This document shows positions 1-7,906 of a stretch of DNA of 32,756 bases, one piece after another. The notes beneath the pieces are model-generated. The model had not been told where the DNA came from. It saw only the letters and a list, made by a program, of their open reading frames with translations, and did no database searches. This DNA comes from Acetobacter conturbans. Its GTDB lineage: Bacteria; Pseudomonadota; Alphaproteobacteria; Acetobacterales; Acetobacteraceae. The stretch lies in NCBI RefSeq assembly GCF_011516755.1, contig NZ_WOSY01000022.1:1-32756 (forward strand). The letters run 5' to 3'. Both the position numbers and the translations under genes were made by a program. Position 1 is the first letter of the stretch; each line of letters starts with the position of its first letter.

Positions 1-1
1 C

Positions 2-214
2 GCGGCGCGTCCCGCCGATCCCGAACGCTGGGTCAGGGCGCCGGACAAGCCTTCGACCATCAACCGCTTTACCGCCCGGCTGACCATCGACGTCACGCCG
101 GCGCTGCGCGCGCGGCTCAAGGTCGCGGCGTTCCAGCGCGGCATCACGGTCGCCGACATGCTGCGCGCGCTGCTGGCCCGCGAGTTCCCCGATACTGCTG
201 GAGATGTGCCATGA
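2..214 (+). CDS. 3' end of a ribbon-helix-helix-like protein (partial)
   Basis: The reading frame is open from the window edge and stops at a TGA that overlaps the ATG of the next gene (ATGA). The last 70 residues contain TINRFTARLTIDVTPALRAR followed by LKVAAFQRGITVADMLRALL. This is a short beta strand followed by two helices, as in Arc/CopG/ParG-type DNA-binding proteins. In related integrative elements a small protein of this kind lies between a ParA ATPase and the DUF2840 gene, so a partition or regulatory role is likely. The start lies outside the window, so length and N-terminus cannot be judged. The family call is from pattern and position only. Confidence 0.6.
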   Translation, partial: AARPADPERWVRAPDKPSTINRFTARLTIDVTPALRARLKVAAFQRGITVADMLRALLAREFPDTAGDVP

Positions 215-675
215 CCGACACCCTCGCTCATGTCGAACTGACCTGGATCGAGAAGCGCATCGAGCACTGGATCCGCTTCGGCTCTGTCGCCCATGAGCAG
301 ATTCTCGATCGTCGTCGGCGGATACTGAGCTTTCCGCCGGACACCGTATTCGCCTTCCTGCGCTGGGCAGCGAACGATTACGGCACGGTGGTGTCCTGCA
401 TCGACATCGTGCGCGTCACCCGTCCCGGCGAGCCGTATCAGACGGTGCCGTTCGTGCGCCCCGGCGGGGAGAGCCTGTTGCGCCAGAGCGGTTGGCCGAA
501 GGTCCGTCTGGTGCTCGAAGCTGTCGATCGTATCGAAGCTATCGGCATCGACCCCGTCGACGTGGCGCCCGAGCATTGGCGGCATCTGCACAATCGGATG
601 CTCTCCGGGCAGGCGGCACGCTCCTACACGCGCGACCGCCATCAGGCCTGGCTGCGCCGGAGGGCGGTGTCATGA
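211..675 (+). CDS. DUF2840 domain protein of the conjugation module
   Basis: This 154-residue protein starts at an ATG overlapping the previous stop and ends with its TGA inside the ATG of traF. It is therefore probably translationally coupled on both sides. It begins MTDTLAHVELTWIEKRIEHW and has a central segment rich in aromatic and charged residues. I recognise it as DUF2840, a family found almost only beside traF in alphaproteobacterial integrative elements. The biochemical function is unknown. There is no signal peptide or membrane segment, so it is probably cytoplasmic. Length is normal for the family. Position suggests a role in transfer or its control, but nothing in the sequence shows which. 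Confidence 0.8.
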   Translation: MTDTLAHVELTWIEKRIEHWIRFGSVAHEQILDRRRRILSFPPDTVFAFLRWAANDYGTVVSCIDIVRVTRPGEPYQTVPFVRPGGESLLRQSGWPKVRLVLEAVDRIEAIGIDPVDVAPEHWRHLHNRMLSGQAARSYTRDRHQAWLRRRAVS

Positions 676-1214
676 CGCGCCTTGGTTGGTTCTTCACCAC
701 GTATTTCGCAATACTCGGTGTTGGCACGTCAGTGGCGATTCATCCGGCGCCCCGGCTGATCTGGAATGCCACCGCCAGTACACCGGTCGGATTGTATCGC
801 CTGCAATCGGTAAGCACCCTGCATGTCGACGACCTGATCGCGATCCGACCACCGGCCGACATTGCCACGATGCTGGCGCACGGCGGCTATCTGCCCCTCG
901 GTGTGCCGCTGCTCAAGCCGGTTGCCGCACTGCCGGGGCAATTGGTCTGCCGGATCGGTACTGCTGTTTCGGTCGACGGCAAGGCGCTTGGCGAGGCACT
1001 CGCCTACGATCATCGCGGTCGTCCGCTGCCGATCTGGCAAGGCTGTCGGCACGTCCTGCCCGGCCAGATTTTCGTCATGAACGCAGCAGTCCCGACCAGT
1101 CTTGACGGTCGCTATTTCGGCATCCTGCCGGTCGCTGCGGTGCTCGGCCGCGCGCAGCCGCTGTGGCTCGTGCCGTCACCGATGTCTCCCACCCCCAAGC
1201 AGAAACGAGGCTGA
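672..1214 (+). CDS. traF: TraF-type S26 signal peptidase (conjugal pilin processing/cyclisation)
   Basis: A 180-residue S26-family peptidase. The N-terminus (about residues 5-25) is one membrane anchor. The catalytic serine sits in ASTPVGLYRL (Ser36) and the general-base lysine is expected in PLLKPVAALPGQ (Lys82). The conserved C-terminal box DGRYFG is present. In RP4 and Ti plasmids TraF cleaves and cyclises the TrbC pilin, so it acts at the inner membrane with its active site in the periplasm. I chose the ATG overlapping the DUF2840 stop; the frame is open further upstream, but the extra segment overlaps DUF2840 and lacks membrane-anchor character. Its substrate gene, trbC, is not in this window. 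Confidence 0.88.
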   Translation: MTRLGWFFTTYFAILGVGTSVAIHPAPRLIWNATASTPVGLYRLQSVSTLHVDDLIAIRPPADIATMLAHGGYLPLGVPLLKPVAALPGQLVCRIGTAVSVDGKALGEALAYDHRGRPLPIWQGCRHVLPGQIFVMNAAVPTSLDGRYFGILPVAAVLGRAQPLWLVPSPMSPTPKQKRG

Positions 1215-1215
1215 C

Positions 1216-1554
1216 ATGGCCCAGATCGGAACTTTTACACGCACGGCTGACGGCTTCGCCGGTCGGCTGCGCACGCTCGCCCTCGACGTCGAACTAACGA
1301 TCGTGCCGGCGACATCGTCGGACGCCGAGCATGCGCCCGATTATCGCGTCCATCTCGGTGACGCCGATGCCGGACCAGAGGTCGGCGCGGCCTGGAAACG
1401 CACCGGCGAGAAGGCGGGCACCTATCTCTCGCTGGTTCTCGACGACCCCATGCTGGCGCAGCCGATCCGCGCCAATCTGTTCCAGTCCGATCGTCAGGGG
1501 CGTGCCTTCCATCTGGTCTGGAGCCGCCCGGTGAAGCGTGATGACCGGCGGTAA
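1216..1554 (+). CDS. DUF736 family protein
   Basis: A 112-residue protein starting one base after the traF stop. It opens MAQIGTFTRTADGFAGRLRT and contains the DAEHAPDYRVHLGD and GAAWKRTGEKAGTYLSL segments typical of DUF736. These are small, beta-rich cytoplasmic proteins encoded in conjugative elements, often close to traF. No function is established. Its last 17 bases overlap the start of the lytic transglycosylase gene, which argues for co-expression. An in-frame upstream extension exists but would lie inside traF, so the ATG at 1216 is preferred. Confidence 0.85.
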   Translation: MAQIGTFTRTADGFAGRLRTLALDVELTIVPATSSDAEHAPDYRVHLGDADAGPEVGAAWKRTGEKAGTYLSLVLDDPMLAQPIRANLFQSDRQGRAFHLVWSRPVKRDDRR

Positions 1555-2242
1555 GGCGGCGCTCCGTCTGCTCGGTGTCGTGCTTCCGGCCGTCGTTTCA
1601 TTGACGGTGCCGACGCATAATGCGGTTGCCGATCCCTACGCCGACATGATCGCGGAAGCCGCCACGCGCGCGCAGATTCCGGCCTCATGGATTGCTGCCG
1701 TGCTGCACGCGGAGAGCAGGGGCGATGCGCATGCCGTGTCGTCGGCGGGTGCGATGGGGCTCATGCAGGTGATGCCCGGAACATGGGCCAGCCTGCGTAC
1801 GTCGCTCGGCCTCGGCGACGATCCGTTCGACCCGCGTGACAACATTCTGGCTGGTGCGACCTATCTGCGCTGGATGCGGGATCGCTATGGCGAAGCCGGA
1901 TTTCTGGCTGCTTATAATGCCGGTCCCGCGCGCTATGACGAGCATCTCGCAACCGGCCGACCACTGCCTGCCGAGACGCGGGATTACGTTGCATCGGTCA
2001 GCGCGCGGCTGGCTCTTCCGCCTGCCGATGACATCGTGATCGGTGCTTCGGAGACACCGTCCTGGCAGAGATCTTCACTCTTTCCGGCGTCATTCCTGCG
2101 CACAGGAAATGCCCCTCGGCATGGCGAGAGCGCGCATGATCCGGTGCATGCCGATGACGCTCGCCCGACAGACTGGACGGCACTCGCACCGCAGTCGGTC
2201 GGGCTGTTCATCGCCTCAGGGCATGGGGAAGCACGTCGATGA
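1538..2242 (+). CDS. Lytic transglycosylase (SLT domain) for conjugation
   Basis: A 234-residue protein, or 233 if the adjacent ATG at 1541 rather than the GTG at 1538 is used. A hydrophobic N-terminal segment ending near residue 30 looks like a signal peptide for periplasmic export. The SLT fold follows: the catalytic glutamate lies in VLHAESRGD (Glu59), then GAMGLMQVMPGTW, then AAYNAGPARYDEHL. These enzymes open peptidoglycan for the secretion channel, like VirB1 and TrbN. The region after about residue 165 is proline/serine-rich and low in conserved features. The gene overlaps DUF736 by 17 bases and is the last of a tightly packed set; a 246-bp gap follows. Confidence 0.9.
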   Translation: MMTGGKAALRLLGVVLPAVVSLTVPTHNAVADPYADMIAEAATRAQIPASWIAAVLHAESRGDAHAVSSAGAMGLMQVMPGTWASLRTSLGLGDDPFDPRDNILAGATYLRWMRDRYGEAGFLAAYNAGPARYDEHLATGRPLPAETRDYVASVSARLALPPADDIVIGASETPSWQRSSLFPASFLRTGNAPRHGESAHDPVHADDARPTDWTALAPQSVGLFIASGHGEARR

Positions 2243-2488
2243 CCCCCGTTCCGGTCCATCGGGCGTTGGCGGGCCATGGGTGCCTTTGGGAGGGGGCGCT
2301 GGGGGGAGGCTGGCAACGGAGGGAAGGACGGCAAGGTAAAAGCAGCGCCCGTTCGGGGCTGCATGTGGTTGGTTTGATTGGGGAATTTGTCCTCTCACCA
2401 CGCACCGCCTGCGGCGGCCCGTGCCATTTTCCTAATCTTTTCAACGATCCGGGCGCCGTCAGGCGTAAATCGATGCGGAGAGCCGGCC
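2243..2488 (+). other. Intergenic region before the relaxase, with inverted repeats; possible oriT
   Basis: No coding signal is evident. Two short inverted repeats occur: GCAGCGCC/GGGGCTGC (2342-2362, 5-nt loop) and CCGCC/GGCGG near 2408. Neither is followed by a T-run, so they do not look like intrinsic terminators. Relaxases often nick DNA next to their own gene, which makes this gap a reasonable place for oriT. No nic consensus was recognised. Confidence 0.25.
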
Positions 2489-4243
2489 ATGGCGACGCGC
2501 GATGACAGTCTGACTGTCCGGCCCGGACGCATCCAGCATGGCAATCAGGGCGCACGACCGAAATCCTTCGTCGGTGAGGTCATGCGGGCCGCGAAGAAGG
2601 CCGGTCATACCGGCACCCGGTTCGGTGCGAAGGGCAGGGGAGGCGGCGGTGGTTCCCGTTTCGGACGCGGCCGACGCGCGGCGCTGTCCATGCGGCTGCG
2701 CAGCAATGCCCGTCGGGTCGTGGTCAAGGCGCGCGTTGTTCGTCAGCAGGGCACGCGCTTTCGTTCCGCACCGCTCTCCCGGCACATCGCCTACCTCAGG
2801 CGCGAGGGCGTCACCCGTGACGGTGCCAGGGCCCATCTGTTCGATGCCGGGTCCGACGAAGCGGACAGCAAGGCCTTCGCGGAACGTTGTGAAGACGACC
2901 GGCACCATTTCCGCTTCATCGTCTCGCCCGAGGACGCAGCGCGGATGGAGGATCTGCGGGGCTTCGCGCGCGAACTGATGCAGGACATGGAGCGCGACCT
3001 GGGCACAAAGCTGGACTGGGTCGGGGTGGATCACTGGAACACGGACAATCCGCATGTCCATATCCTGGTGCGTGGGGCGGCCGATGACGGCAAGGATCTG
3101 GTGATCAGTCGTGCCTATATCAGCCAGGGCGTGCGCGACCGCGCCGCCGAACGGGTGACGCTGGAACTGGGTCCGCGCAGCGAGCTGGAAATCCGCACCG
3201 CCCTGGAGAGCGAGATTGCCGCCGACCGCTGGACCAGCCTCGATCGCGCGTTGCAGGATCTCAGCGACGAGGGCGGAGGTATCGTCGATCTGCGGCCGGG
3301 AGCGGGTGCCGAAGACCCGGAACTGCGGCGCCTGCTGGTCGGCCGGGCGACCAAGCTGGAGGGGCTTGGCCTCGCCGAACGGGTCGGGGTGGCACGCTGG
3401 ACCCTCAAGCCGGGGCTGGAGGCGACCCTGCGCGATCTTTCCATCCGGGGCGACATCATCAAAACCATGCACCGCGCTATGTCCGGCCGCGGGGCGGAAC
3501 CCGATGTCGCGGGTTTCGCGATCCATGGCGAGACGCTGGCCGATCCCGTTCTTGGTCGGCTGGTCGAGCGCGGACTGGATGATGAACTCAAGGGCTCCGG
3601 TTACGTGGTGATCGCCGGCACCGATGGGCGGACGCATCATGTCCGCTTCCCTGATCTGGACCTGACCGGCGATGCCAGGATCGGCGCGATTGTCGAGACC
3701 CGGAGTTGGGAAGACACGAAGGGCATGCAGCGTCTGTCGTTGGCGACGCGTTCGGACTTCACGCTGGCCGAGCAGGTGACGGCACCCGGTGCAACCTGGC
3801 TCGATCGCCAGTTACTCGCCAAAGAGCCGGCACTAGCCAATGGGGGCTTCGGCGCGGAGGTCCGCGCGGCGATGGCGCAACGAATTGATCATCTCGCCTC
3901 CGAGGGGCTGGTCCGGCGGCAGGGCGAGCGTGTGGTGTTTGCACCCGACCTGATCGGTACCCTGCGCCAGCGCGATCTCGATCAGGCGGTCGCCAGATTG
4001 GCAGCGCAGACCGGGTTGGAACACCGGCCCGCGAAGGAAGGCGAGATCGTCTCGGGTGTCTATCGCCAGCGGGTGGCCCTGTCCTCGGGGCGGTTCGCCA
4101 TGGTCGATGACGGGCTGGGCTTCCAGCTCGTGCCGTGGCGTCCGGCGCTGGAGCAGAAGCTCGGGCGGCAGATCTCCGGCACTATGTCGCCGGGCGGCGG
4201 TGTCGACTGGAATTTCGGGCGTAAGCGCGGGCTCGGGATTTGA
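2489..4243 (+). CDS. VirD2-like relaxase/mobilisation nuclease (DUF3363)
   Basis: A 584-residue relaxase that would nick oriT and stay covalently attached to the transferred strand. The nucleophile is probably Tyr102 in LSRHIAYLRREG. HHFRFIVSPED (about 139-149) follows, and the metal-binding motif DHWNTDNPHVHILVRG supplies His182, His189 and His191. The C-terminal half matches DUF3363 of element-encoded relaxases. I chose the ATG at 2489, with a GGAG about 8 bases upstream; the frame stays open back to about 2378, but that part has no relaxase character. The N-terminus has a glycine/arginine-rich linker (residues 45-62). TraG, the partner coupling protein, is encoded downstream. Confidence 0.9.
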   Translation: MATRDDSLTVRPGRIQHGNQGARPKSFVGEVMRAAKKAGHTGTRFGAKGRGGGGGSRFGRGRRAALSMRLRSNARRVVVKARVVRQQGTRFRSAPLSRHIAYLRREGVTRDGARAHLFDAGSDEADSKAFAERCEDDRHHFRFIVSPEDAARMEDLRGFARELMQDMERDLGTKLDWVGVDHWNTDNPHVHILVRGAADDGKDLVISRAYISQGVRDRAAERVTLELGPRSELEIRTALESEIAADRWTSLDRALQDLSDEGGGIVDLRPGAGAEDPELRRLLVGRATKLEGLGLAERVGVARWTLKPGLEATLRDLSIRGDIIKTMHRAMSGRGAEPDVAGFAIHGETLADPVLGRLVERGLDDELKGSGYVVIAGTDGRTHHVRFPDLDLTGDARIGAIVETRSWEDTKGMQRLSLATRSDFTLAEQVTAPGATWLDRQLLAKEPALANGGFGAEVRAAMAQRIDHLASEGLVRRQGERVVFAPDLIGTLRQRDLDQAVARLAAQTGLEHRPAKEGEIVSGVYRQRVALSSGRFAMVDDGLGFQLVPWRPALEQKLGRQISGTMSPGGGVDWNFGRKRGLGI

Positions 4244-4332
4244 TGTCGGCTGGCTCGCCTGCGGGTTTTCGGCTGACAAAGCGGGTGCTTCATAAGTATG
4301 ATAAAATATGCTCGCTTGGGAGGAGCCGCCTT

Positions 4333-4605
4333 ATGTCCACAATCGAACGTATGACCATCACCGTGCCGTCCGAGATGGCGGCGACTCTGCGCCAGTCCGT
4401 CGATGGCGGCGAATATGCCTCGACCAGCGAGGTGGTGCGGGAGGCATTGCGCGAATGGATGCGCCGGCGCGATACCGACCGCCGCGATCTCGACACCTTG
4501 CGCGAGGCGATCAGGATGGGCGACGAGAGCGGGTCGAGCATCCCGGCCGAGACCGTCTTCGCCGAATTGCGTGACGTGATCGCTCGCCGTCGCGCGCAGG
4601 GATGA
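4333..4605 (+). CDS. parD: ParD-type antitoxin
   Basis: A 90-residue protein beginning MSTIERMTITVPSEMAATLR, a ribbon-helix-helix N-terminus, followed by YASTSEVVREALREWMRRRD. The acidic C-terminal tail is the part that wraps the toxin in ParD proteins. A good Shine-Dalgarno (GGAGG, about 4319-4323) precedes the ATG. Its stop overlaps the toxin start (ATGA), the usual antitoxin-first arrangement. ParD binds its own promoter, so the pair is probably autoregulated. It lies between the relaxase and traG genes, a common site for addiction modules in such elements. Confidence 0.9.
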   Translation: MSTIERMTITVPSEMAATLRQSVDGGEYASTSEVVREALREWMRRRDTDRRDLDTLREAIRMGDESGSSIPAETVFAELRDVIARRRAQG

Positions 4606-4895
4606 AACGGCTCGGCTTCGCTCCGGCAGCGCGTGCCGACCTTCTGGAGATTGCGCTCTATATCGCCGAAGACAATCCCGATCGGGCCATGAGTTTCGTT
4701 GCCGAGCTAGAAGCGAAGGCCGCCGTTGCGGCTGAGCATCCGGGGAGCTTTCCGGCGCGCGATGAGATCAGTCCCGGATTGAGGGTCATTGTTCACGGCC
4801 GCTACCTGCTGTTCTACCGTGAACTGGCCGACGAGGTACGCATCGTCCGTGTGCTTCATGGCGCACGGGATCTGCCGCAGGTGTTCGACTCATAA
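4602..4895 (+). CDS. parE: ParE/RelE-superfamily toxin
   Basis: A 97-residue protein with the ParE fold signature: MKRLGFAPAARADLLEIALY (first strand and helix), then PGSFPARDEISPGLRVIVHG, RYLLFYRELADEVRIVRVLH and a terminal GARD segment. ParE toxins poison DNA gyrase; the residues here do not prove the target, so this is a family inference. It is overlapped by parD and is of full length, so the module appears intact. It would stabilise the element, whose transfer genes seem incomplete. Confidence 0.9.
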   Translation: MKRLGFAPAARADLLEIALYIAEDNPDRAMSFVAELEAKAAVAAEHPGSFPARDEISPGLRVIVHGRYLLFYRELADEVRIVRVLHGARDLPQVFDS

Positions 4896-5058
4896 AATCA
4901 GGGGTTTCCCATAGGATCGCGCGCAGCCGTCGCCAGTGACAATGAACTTCGCCGCCATCACGACGATCAGAACGTGGAGGCGATCATCAGGCGGAGGCAT
5001 TTTTACCGTACCGGGTTCTTCTCCACATGCGACGACAAGGCGATCGGAGTTTCTCAGC

Positions 5059-5259
5059 ATGACAGGGCGAAATAAGGTGCCATCGACCTGTTATCCGGCC
5101 ACTCGCCAAGATGAGCGCACGCTTGTCGAGTTGCTGGAACAGGGCGAGCGAAGCGGCGTCAGCAGGCGCACGATTCTCGATATTCTTGCCGCCGTGCAGG
5201 CGGACAGGCAGGCCGTCCGTTTATTGTCCGCGCCTATCCGGCGGCCCGAGACGTCATAA
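5059..5259 (+). CDS. Small hypothetical protein between parE and traG
   Basis: A 66-residue frame beginning MTGRNKVPSTCYPATRQDER. The ATG has GGAG at 5046-5049, a good spacing of 9 bases. The central part LVELLEQGERSGVSRRTILD is predicted helical and resembles the C-terminal toxin-binding tail of some ParD-like antitoxins, but there is no RHH domain in front. It could be an antitoxin remnant, a small transfer regulator or a chance frame. The frame is open upstream to 4936, but that part is compositionally unlike a protein. I cannot assign a function. Confidence 0.4.
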   Translation: MTGRNKVPSTCYPATRQDERTLVELLEQGERSGVSRRTILDILAAVQADRQAVRLLSAPIRRPETS

Positions 5260-5306
5260 TTAGATCTTGAACGCTGGCGAAGCGAGCCGTTTGGTCGGTT
5301 CCTGTC

Positions 5307-7289
5307 ATGAACCAGACCAAGATCCTCTGGGGCTCGGTGTGTGCGGTAAGCACCGTGATCCTCGCCTTCTCCTGGGCCGCGACGCAGTGGACTGCATGGC
5401 GGCTCGGCTTCCAGACGCAGCTTGGTGCTCCGTGGTTCACGCTGCTCGGCTGGCCGGTCTATTATCCGCCGGAGTTCTTCTGGTGGTGGTTCGCCTACGA
5501 CGCATACGCTCCGGACATCTTCACCATCGGCGGTTACATTGCGGGCTCAGGTGGGATTGTTGCTGTGATCGTCGCGATCACGATGTCCGTGTGGCGTGCC
5601 CGCGAGAAGAAACGCGCCACCACTTATGGTTCAGCGCATTGGGCCGACCCGCGCGAGATCCGGCGCGCCGGATTGCTCGCGCCCGATGGCGTGGTGCTAG
5701 GCCGTTCGGCTGATACCTATCTCCGCCATGACGGGCCGGAGCATGTGCTGTGCTTTGCGCCCACCCGCTCGGGCAAGGGGGTGGGACTGGTGGTGCCGAC
5801 GCTGCTGACCTGGCCGGGCTCCGTCATCGTCCATGACATCAAGGGCGAGAACTGGACGCTGACCGCCGGCTGGCGCTCCCGCTTTGGTCGGGTGCTGCTG
5901 TTCGATCCGACCAACCCTGCCAGCGCCGCCTACAATCCGCTGCTGGAGGTCCGGCGCGGCGAGCGGGAAGTCCGCGACGTGCAGAACATCGCCGACGTGC
6001 TGGTCGATCCCGAGGGCGCCCTTGAGAAGCGGAACCACTGGGAAAAGACCAGCCACGCCCTGCTGGTCGGCACCATTCTGCATGTCCTCTATGCCGAGGA
6101 AGACAAGACCCTGGCCGGGGTGGCCAATTTCCTCTCCGACCCGAAACGGGCGATCGAGACCACACTGCGCGCCATGATGACCACGCCCCATCTCGGGGCG
6201 AAGGGCGTGCATCCGGTAGTCGCCAGTTCGGCGAGAGAACTGCTCAACAAGAGCGACAATGAGCGCTCGGGCGTGCTGTCCACCGCCATGTCGTTCCTTG
6301 GCCTCTATCGCGATCCGGTCGTGGCGCATGTGACGCGCCGCTGCGACTGGCGGATCCGCGACCTTGTCGCCGGCACCCATCCGGCAACGTTGTATCTGGT
6401 GGTGCCGCCCTCGGATATCAGCCGCACCAAGCCGCTGGTGCGGCTGGTGCTGAATCAGATCGGCCGCCGGTTGACCGAGGAACTGGAGGCGAAGCGGCGC
6501 CATCGCCTGCTATTGATGCTCGACGAGTTTCCGGCGCTGGGGCGGCTGGATTTCTTCGAGAGCGCGCTGGCCTTCATGGCGGGCTACGGCATCAAGAGCT
6601 TCCTGATCGGCCAGAGCCTGAACCAGATCGAGAAAGCCTATGGCCAGAATAATTCGATCCTCGACAACTGCCATGTCCGGGTCAGCTTCGCGACCAACGA
6701 TGAACGAACCGCCAAACGGGTTTCGGACGCGCTCGGCACCGCGACCGAGATCCGCGACGCAAAAAACTATGCCGGGCATCGTCTGTCGCCGTGGCTCGGG
6801 CATCTGATGGTGACGCGCCATGAGACGGCACGGCCCTTGCTCACGCCCGGCGAGATCATGCAGCTTCCCCCTGACGAGGAACTGGTGCTGGTGTCTGGTT
6901 GCCCGCCGATCCGGGGACGCAAGGCGCGCTATTTCGAGGATGCCGAACTGGCCGCGCGCATTCTCCCGCCACCCCGATTCGAGCCGCCGCCGTCTCCAGA
7001 GGGAACGCCGCCCCTCGGACCGCAGCCGTCGGGCGACTGGGCCGACGTGGTGCAGCCGGCGACACAGGATAACGGAGACGACGACCCGGCCAATGCGGGC
7101 ATCCGTCGTGAGCCGGAACTGCCGGAACAGGAAGAGGTGGTGCAGGCGCCGAGGAAGCCGGTCCATGAATTCGACCCACCCGAGGATGAGCCCGAAGATG
7201 ACGCGACGCGGGGGCAAATCCTGCGACACGCGGAGCGGGCTCTCGCGCGGCAGGTGTCGCTCGATCCCGGCGACAGGATGGGGCTATGA
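5307..7289 (+). CDS. traG: TraG/VirD4 type IV coupling protein ATPase
   Basis: A 660-residue coupling protein. Three hydrophobic segments in the first 95 residues anchor it in the inner membrane. Walker A is FAPTRSGKGVG (150-160) and Walker B is LLLMLDEFPALG (about 401-412). The region after it, GIKSFLIGQSLNQIEKAYGQ, is conserved in TraG proteins. The C-terminal 110 residues are proline- and acid-rich. It would recruit the relaxase-DNA complex and pump DNA toward the type IV channel. Its TGA overlaps the next gene's ATG. Length is typical, so it appears intact even though the trb channel genes are missing. Confidence 0.93.
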   Translation: MNQTKILWGSVCAVSTVILAFSWAATQWTAWRLGFQTQLGAPWFTLLGWPVYYPPEFFWWWFAYDAYAPDIFTIGGYIAGSGGIVAVIVAITMSVWRAREKKRATTYGSAHWADPREIRRAGLLAPDGVVLGRSADTYLRHDGPEHVLCFAPTRSGKGVGLVVPTLLTWPGSVIVHDIKGENWTLTAGWRSRFGRVLLFDPTNPASAAYNPLLEVRRGEREVRDVQNIADVLVDPEGALEKRNHWEKTSHALLVGTILHVLYAEEDKTLAGVANFLSDPKRAIETTLRAMMTTPHLGAKGVHPVVASSARELLNKSDNERSGVLSTAMSFLGLYRDPVVAHVTRRCDWRIRDLVAGTHPATLYLVVPPSDISRTKPLVRLVLNQIGRRLTEELEAKRRHRLLLMLDEFPALGRLDFFESALAFMAGYGIKSFLIGQSLNQIEKAYGQNNSILDNCHVRVSFATNDERTAKRVSDALGTATEIRDAKNYAGHRLSPWLGHLMVTRHETARPLLTPGEIMQLPPDEELVLVSGCPPIRGRKARYFEDAELAARILPPPRFEPPPSPEGTPPLGPQPSGDWADVVQPATQDNGDDDPANAGIRREPELPEQEEVVQAPRKPVHEFDPPEDEPEDDATRGQILRHAERALARQVSLDPGDRMGL

Positions 7290-7747
7290 CCAGGATGCGG
7301 ATCAAACACACGATCCGGCTACCCGCCGATCTCAGTGTCAGGCTAGCCGATTACGCCGCCCGGAAGAAGGTATCGCAGGCGCTGATCGTGGAGACGGCGC
7401 TGGCGTCCTTCCTGTCACCAGACGGGCCCGAACGGCTGGAAGCGGCGCTCGCCCGGCGGCTCGACCGGATGACGCGGCAGTTGGAGCGCATGGAGCGACG
7501 GGTGACGATCGCCAACGAGTCTCTGGCCGTGTTCGTCCGGTTCTGGCTGACCAGTACGCCGCCGTTGCCGGATGCGGCCCTTGCCGCAGCGCAGAGCAAG
7601 GGGCGGGAGCGGTATGACGGGTTCATTGAGGCAGTCGGGCGCAGGCTCGCCAGAGGGAAGACGCTGGACGACGAGGTGAGGCTGGACGTGGGGCTAGGTG
7701 AGCAGGGGCAGGATGCCCCTGACCCGAAAGACAATCTTGTAACGTGA
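7286..7747 (+). CDS. CopG-like ribbon-helix-helix protein following traG
   Basis: A 153-residue protein starting MTRMRIKHTIRLPADLSVRL, an RHH-like beginning, then a coiled-coil-prone stretch (about 50-75, repeated Arg/Leu/Glu) and an aromatic segment FVRFWLTSTPPLP. Proteins of this type follow traG in alphaproteobacterial integrative elements and normally precede trbB. Here nothing resembling trbB follows. The last 20 or so residues look less conserved than the rest, so the C-terminus could have been altered at the element's break; this is only an impression. It is translationally coupled to traG by an ATGA overlap. Confidence 0.8.
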   Translation: MTRMRIKHTIRLPADLSVRLADYAARKKVSQALIVETALASFLSPDGPERLEAALARRLDRMTRQLERMERRVTIANESLAVFVRFWLTSTPPLPDAALAAAQSKGRERYDGFIEAVGRRLARGKTLDDEVRLDVGLGEQGQDAPDPKDNLVT

Positions 7748-7906
7748 TGTCTGGGTTGGGGGGTGAACCGAAGGTCAGGTTTCCGGCATCCAGACGATGT
7801 TTCCTGCCGTTCATTCAACCGCGTATGATGGCGCGCTCTATGCAGGCAGTACGCAGCAAAGGAAGTGCATCTTCAGCACTGCAAGATTGCTACGGGCCCA
7901 CACTGA

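Noticed and set aside
2342..2362. The hairpin after the lytic transglycosylase considered as a terminator
   Set aside because: No T-run follows; it is reported only as a possible oriT inverted repeat.
2459..3640. A 393-codon minus-strand frame opposite the relaxase
   Set aside because: The plus strand encodes a relaxase with all catalytic motifs. The reverse frame shows no domain.
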